DNA from: an uncultured Bacteroidales bacterium | GTDB taxonomy: Bacteria > Bacteroidota > Bacteroidia > Bacteroidales > Muribaculaceae | DNA: 28,741 bases | Direction of reading: 5' to 3' | NCBI GenBank assembly: GCA_949123685.1 | Contig: CASBHZ010000038.1 | Location: forward strand, 1 to 28,741 | In this document: positions 25,442 to 28,741 of the stretch, piece by piece | Layout: the number at the start of each line of letters is the position of its first letter | Numbering within the stretch: the stretch's first letter is position 1 | Made by a program: the position numbers and the translations under genes | Notes under the pieces: model-generated | Seen by the model: the letters and a program-made list of their open reading frames with translations, nothing else | The model's database searches: none | Told to the model about the DNA's origin: nothing

Positions 25442-26776
25442 ATTCTTTTTACCGAATCCGGGATCAATTTTCACGTTAAGGCAAACAGCGAATGTGGCAA
25501 TGCAGCAAAGCATCACCCACCAGAAAAAGTTTACATATCCCTGTGGACTGCCATGTCCGAATACACTATAATCCGACAGGAAATCGTGGATCCATCCTGC
25601 CGCCATTCCGGGAATCATCATCCCCAGTGCCATGAATGCCGTGCAGAATGCATAGTGGGAAGTTTTGCTTTCGCCACGGCTGAAATATATAAGATAAAGC
25701 ATGAATGCGGTGAATCCGAAACCATAGCCGAACTGCTCTATGAATATTGCAGAGCATATCAGAATAAAGCTGTCGGGCTGCCACATTGCAAGACCGCAAT
25801 AGAATGCACACGGCAAGGTAAGGGACAATGCCATAGGCCATAACCATTTCTTGAGTCCGCCCCGGGATATTGCTACCCCGCCAAGTATCCCTCCGGCAAG
25901 CAAAGCCACAACTCCGACAGTGCCATTGACGAAACCTACTTCGGCGGTTGTAAGCGCAAGTCCACCTTGTTCACGGGGTGAGACGAGAAACGGTTGCACG
26001 AGTTTAAGGCACATGGCTTCGGGCAAACGATATAGAAGCATGAAGAGGAGTGCGGAGATAATATGAGGTTTTTGGAAAAAAGTCACGAACGTGTGTCCGA
26101 AATCCCGTAAGATAGTCATAGGTGTCACGCCCGGAATAGGTCTGTCATCTTCGGAACGGGGCATGAACCGGGTGTGGTATAATGCTATTGCGAGGAACAG
26201 GACTCCAAGAAGTAAGAAAACCCAGGACCAGGCTGTTGCTATATTTTCACAATGAAGTTCGAGATAGCCGGCGAGCATTACTAACCCTCCTTGTCCGATC
26301 ACTGACGCTATGCGGTAGAATGTGGAACGCACACCTACAAATGCGGCTTGATCGTGTGCCGGAAGTTCAATCATGTAATAACCGTCGGCGGCAATGTCAT
26401 GCGTGGCGGAGAAGAATGCCGTGAGCCAGAAGAAGACCAATGTAGAGGAGAAGAAAAATGGTGTGGGCAGCAACAGCCCGATAGCAGCCAATGAGAAAGA
26501 AATAAGGAACTGCATGGATATTGTCCAGGCACGTTTGGTCTTTATCAAGTCGATAAACGGACTCCAGAATGGTTTGATAACCCATGGAAGATATAGCCAT
26601 CCGGTGAAAAATGCCATTTCCGCGAGACCTATACCCATGTTATGATACATCAATACGGTCAATGTGTTGACAGCAAAATAGGGGAGTCCCTCAGCTATAT
26701 ATGTGGTTGGTATCCATAGCCATGGAGATTCCCTCTTTGCGGGTGTTGTCGCGGCATCAATATTTATTTCGGACAT
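25439..26776 (-). CDS. ampG: AmpG-like muropeptide MFS transporter
   Basis: 445-aa inner-membrane protein with about twelve hydrophobic segments, of the AmpG branch of the major facilitator family (IAEGLPYFAVNTLTVLMY near residue 28, KPFWSPFIDLIKTKRAW near 68, ATHDIAADGYYM near 123). AmpG proteins bring anhydro-muropeptides from the periplasm into the cytoplasm for cell-wall recycling. It lies 25 bp after the DUF4922 gene, and a copy of the boundary repeat (GGAAGCTGTTTAA at 26789-26801) fills that gap. Another MFS substrate cannot be excluded. Confidence 0.75.
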   Translation of the reverse strand: MSEINIDAATTPAKRESPWLWIPTTYIAEGLPYFAVNTLTVLMYHNMGIGLAEMAFFTGWLYLPWVIKPFWSPFIDLIKTKRAWTISMQFLISFSLAAIGLLLPTPFFFSSTLVFFWLTAFFSATHDIAADGYYMIELPAHDQAAFVGVRSTFYRIASVIGQGGLVMLAGYLELHCENIATAWSWVFLLLGVLFLAIALYHTRFMPRSEDDRPIPGVTPMTILRDFGHTFVTFFQKPHIISALLFMLLYRLPEAMCLKLVQPFLVSPREQGGLALTTAEVGFVNGTVGVVALLAGGILGGVAISRGGLKKWLWPMALSLTLPCAFYCGLAMWQPDSFILICSAIFIEQFGYGFGFTAFMLYLIYFSRGESKTSHYAFCTAFMALGMMIPGMAAGWIHDFLSDYSVFGHGSPQGYVNFFWWVMLCCIATFAVCLNVKIDPGFGKKN

Positions 26777-26801
26777 AAGTCACTTTGTGTTTGGAAGCTG
26801 T

Positions 26802-27767
26802 TTAATCTGACAATTTATCAAGAGGCAGATAAAAAATTTCTTTTATCTCTTCGGGTAATTCATCCGCGAATGCAGTCTCGGCATAGATACGTGCCGAGAT
26901 TTCAGGGGTGAGCCTTCTGAAATCCTCTTCACGGGGCACGATCATCAGACCTGCCATATCAACGGCTCCCGGACTTATTACGAACCGTTGTCCTTCCGGC
27001 AATGAATAAAGAGAGGGACGGTGCGCACGTCTGGGAACTATAGCTATTCTCAGGAAACCGTTGCCAGAGATCCAGAAAAACGCATTTATCAGCCCGCCGT
27101 CTTTTTTGCCGGTCTCTTTGTCTATTCCGAATGCGGTTTGCGTCTTTGAAAGATTTACCATTCCTTGGAATCCTTGCCCGATTATCGCGCTCATGAAATG
27201 GAAAGGTAATGTCACACCATACTCTTCACTGCTCATCCATCCCTCCTTTTCAGAGGTGTGAAACTCTTCTACAAGGCTTACTATAGGAAGTTCGGATTTG
27301 AGCATGGCTTGACAATGGAGATGATCAGGTGCTGACGCTCCTGCTTTTGCCCCATTATAGAAAAAAACGAGAGACGGGGCATTTTCAGCCATTATAGCCA
27401 TGTCGACAGGTATTTGGTCCTGAGGTACATGTTTCTTGGAGACAATTGTGAAATGCACCGGCAGTATCGGATATGGATTTACGAGCAATTCCCATTCATC
27501 AGTAGGCCAAGTGCCGGATACCTGTTTTTCAGGACGGTTCGCGGCGCATAGGAAGCAAGGACGTTTGGCTATTGAATCCTTGTCAACGGCAGCACCTGTG
27601 GAACGGATACGCGCCGGATTCAATTGTGCAGCCGCCTGCAAATCTCCCAATTGAAGCGGTTTCCGTTCAATCTCCATGAGCCTGTCGAAGTTTTGTTTCG
27701 CTTCCTGCCAAGAGAGGAGTTGAGACTCTATGAGATCGTTGATATGTTCGATGGATAATGATTGCAT
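26802..27767 (-). CDS. DUF4922/HIT-like nucleotidyltransferase-type protein
   Basis: 321 aa. The core has RPCFLCAANRP (Cys71 and Cys74) and the HIT-superfamily motif HLHCQ, that is H149-x-H151-x-Q153. The HxHxQ form is typical of nucleotide transferases and phosphorylases such as GalT, Ap4A phosphorylase and GDP-glucose phosphorylase, rather than HIT hydrolases. The residues before it (FYNGAKAGASAPDH) match the Bacteroidales DUF4922 family, whose substrate I do not know. It lies between a glycosyltransferase and AmpG, so a role in sugar-nucleotide or cell-wall sugar handling is possible (inference). The gap to the glycosyltransferase holds a compact palindrome of the boundary repeat. Confidence 0.65.
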   Translation of the reverse strand: MQSLSIEHINDLIESQLLSWQEAKQNFDRLMEIERKPLQLGDLQAAAQLNPARIRSTGAAVDKDSIAKRPCFLCAANRPEKQVSGTWPTDEWELLVNPYPILPVHFTIVSKKHVPQDQIPVDMAIMAENAPSLVFFYNGAKAGASAPDHLHCQAMLKSELPIVSLVEEFHTSEKEGWMSSEEYGVTLPFHFMSAIIGQGFQGMVNLSKTQTAFGIDKETGKKDGGLINAFFWISGNGFLRIAIVPRRAHRPSLYSLPEGQRFVISPGAVDMAGLMIVPREEDFRRLTPEISARIYAETAFADELPEEIKEIFYLPLDKLSD

Positions 27768-27796
27768 ACTCTAATAACTAATTATAAAGAATCTTT

Positions 27797-27819
27797 AGAA
27801 GTTGTTTTAAACAGCTTCT
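27797..27819. repeat. Compact palindromic copy of the boundary repeat
   Basis: AGAAGTTGTTT and AAACAGCTTCT sit on either side of one T, forming a 23-bp near-palindrome. It equals the two ends of the 155-bp element joined without an interior. It lies between the glycosyltransferase stop and the DUF4922 gene start. Confidence 0.75.
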
Positions 27820-27831
27820 TAGAAAAGCTTA

Positions 27832-28741
27832 TTAGAATGGAATGTCGGAATCTTCCCCCTCGTCATCGTAATCATCAAACTCATCATTGTCGTTCCAAGG
27901 GTCGTCCGGTTCCTGTCCGGATCCCATTATTGCCCCGAAATCGGGAATGGGAAGTCCCGGCATGGGTCTGTTTTGCATATTCTTGCGCACGCGTGCCATC
28001 AGCTCTATAGAGCGTATGCAATCTTTGTAATTGTTGTTGGCGTTGGTTTTCTCAATAGATAGCGAAGCGTCAGAGTTCCCTTCCCATCTCCTGCATAAAT
28101 ATAGAGGCTCGTATATTCTGCCTATATTATATTCCCGGCTAATTCTCAGAGCCATGGCATAGTCTTCGCCATAGCTGACATTGGGGAAAAGGAATTGTCG
28201 TGCCACAGGTGTGAAGAAAGCTCTCGGGGCACCGAATCCGTTTATACGCAAAGCATTGTTCGGACCATTGGTGTCGGTCCATTCCTCATGGCTTATAAGT
28301 CCCGGAGGTATCGGGTTGCCATCAAAATCCACCATCATATAGCTTCCGATAACCATTCCGTAATTCCCAGCGCGGAAACGGCTTATCACCGTTTTCAACA
28401 CATCCGGAGAATTGTAGAGGTCATCTGAGTCAAGCTGCACGGCAAAGCGTCCGCAGTGTTCCGACAATAGCGCCCTGTTCCAGCAGCCTCCTATCCCGAG
28501 GTTCTCTTTTTCACTAACTTTTATCAGTTTCAGCCTGGGGTCGTTTACGCTTTCAAGGAGTGTGCTGGTGCCGTCGGTCGATTCATTGTCTACGACAATC
28601 ACGTTATAAGTGAAATCACATTCCTGACTTAATGCCGACTTTACGGCATCCATTACAGTTTTTGCACGATTCTTGACGGGAATCACAACTGAAGCTTCCA
28701 CCGGGAAGTCTTCGGAATCATAATCCACCATTACGGAGCCC
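27832..28741 (-). CDS. GT2-family glycosyltransferase, partial at the window edge
   Basis: A family 2 glycosyltransferase domain begins at [19 protein letters not shown], followed by [16 protein letters not shown] and the DxD-type metal site QLDSDDLY. An ATG at 28731 gives 299 aa, but the frame stays open to the window end, so the true start may lie beyond it. It transfers a sugar from a nucleotide donor; donor and acceptor are unknown. No membrane segment is visible in the present part. The C-terminus is a Gly/Pro-containing linker and an acidic tail ending EGEDSDIPF, strikingly like the tip of single-stranded DNA-binding protein. It probably shares a transcript with the DUF4922 gene 64 bp downstream. 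Confidence 0.75.
   Translation of the reverse strand, partial: GSVMVDYDSEDFPVEASVVIPVKNRAKTVMDAVKSALSQECDFTYNVIVVDNESTDGTSTLLESVNDPRLKLIKVSEKENLGIGGCWNRALLSEHCGRFAVQLDSDDLYNSPDVLKTVISRFRAGNYGMVIGSYMMVDFDGNPIPPGLISHEEWTDTNGPNNALRINGFGAPRAFFTPVARQFLFPNVSYGEDYAMALRISREYNIGRIYEPLYLCRRWEGNSDASLSIEKTNANNNYKDCIRSIELMARVRKNMQNRPMPGLPIPDFGAIMGSGQEPDDPWNDNDEFDDYDDEGEDSDIPF

Overview
The window looks like chromosome of a Bacteroidales bacterium, most likely a gut member near Muribaculaceae or Bacteroidaceae (family is inference). The signs are a TonB receptor with a DUF4374 surface lipoprotein, a lipoprotein TamA (TamL), an M49 peptidase with an export signal, promoter cores matching the Bacteroidetes TAnnTTTG form, and start codons without strong Shine-Dalgarno sequences. 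I see no rRNA, tRNA, CRISPR array, transposase or phage gene.

Layout. Positions 1-809: an unrecognised soluble protein. 806-960: a 155-bp palindromic repeat element with no coding capacity. 929-5843 (minus): a three-gene iron uptake operon of the XusABC type (outer-membrane receptor, DUF4374 lipoprotein, PepSY membrane protein). 6098-7051 (plus): a divergent regulator combining a RIC/YtfE-like hemerythrin domain with a LuxR-type helix-turn-helix. 7078-7230: a nested inverted repeat between convergent genes. 7253-15890 (minus): closely spaced genes for a COG0523 metal GTPase, a HEAT-like/AlkD-like protein, an M49 peptidase, RlmI, RseP, Dxr and a degenerate LytM protein. 16083-18941 (plus): an OmpA-family porin and NADP-type glutamate dehydrogenase, each followed by a clear terminator. 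19032-21432 (minus): a Fur-family regulator and a Zn/Cd-type P1B ATPase, with a 15-bp 7-1-7 palindrome at their promoter. 21532-28741 (minus): an acyl-ACP thioesterase, a phosphoglycolate-phosphatase-like HAD enzyme, TamL, an AmpG-like transporter, a DUF4922/HIT-like protein and a GT2 glycosyltransferase cut by the window edge.

How the genes fit together. Metal handling is the main theme: xenosiderophore-type iron uptake, a di-iron-type sensor-regulator beside it, a histidine-rich metal GTPase, and a zinc/cadmium efflux pump with its own Fur-family regulator. Envelope work is the second theme: RseP, LytM, OmpA, TamL, AmpG and the glycosyltransferase.

The strongest undescribed signals are four. 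(1) A short repeat, AAGAAGCTGTTTAAA and its complement, recurs at gene boundaries through the window; it forms the ends of the 155-bp element and even encodes the C-terminus of the PepSY protein. (2) The hemerythrin-LuxR regulator sits divergent to the xus-type operon. (3) The 7-1-7 palindrome is a good candidate metal operator. (4) The glycosyltransferase ends in an acidic tail resembling the tip of single-stranded DNA-binding protein.
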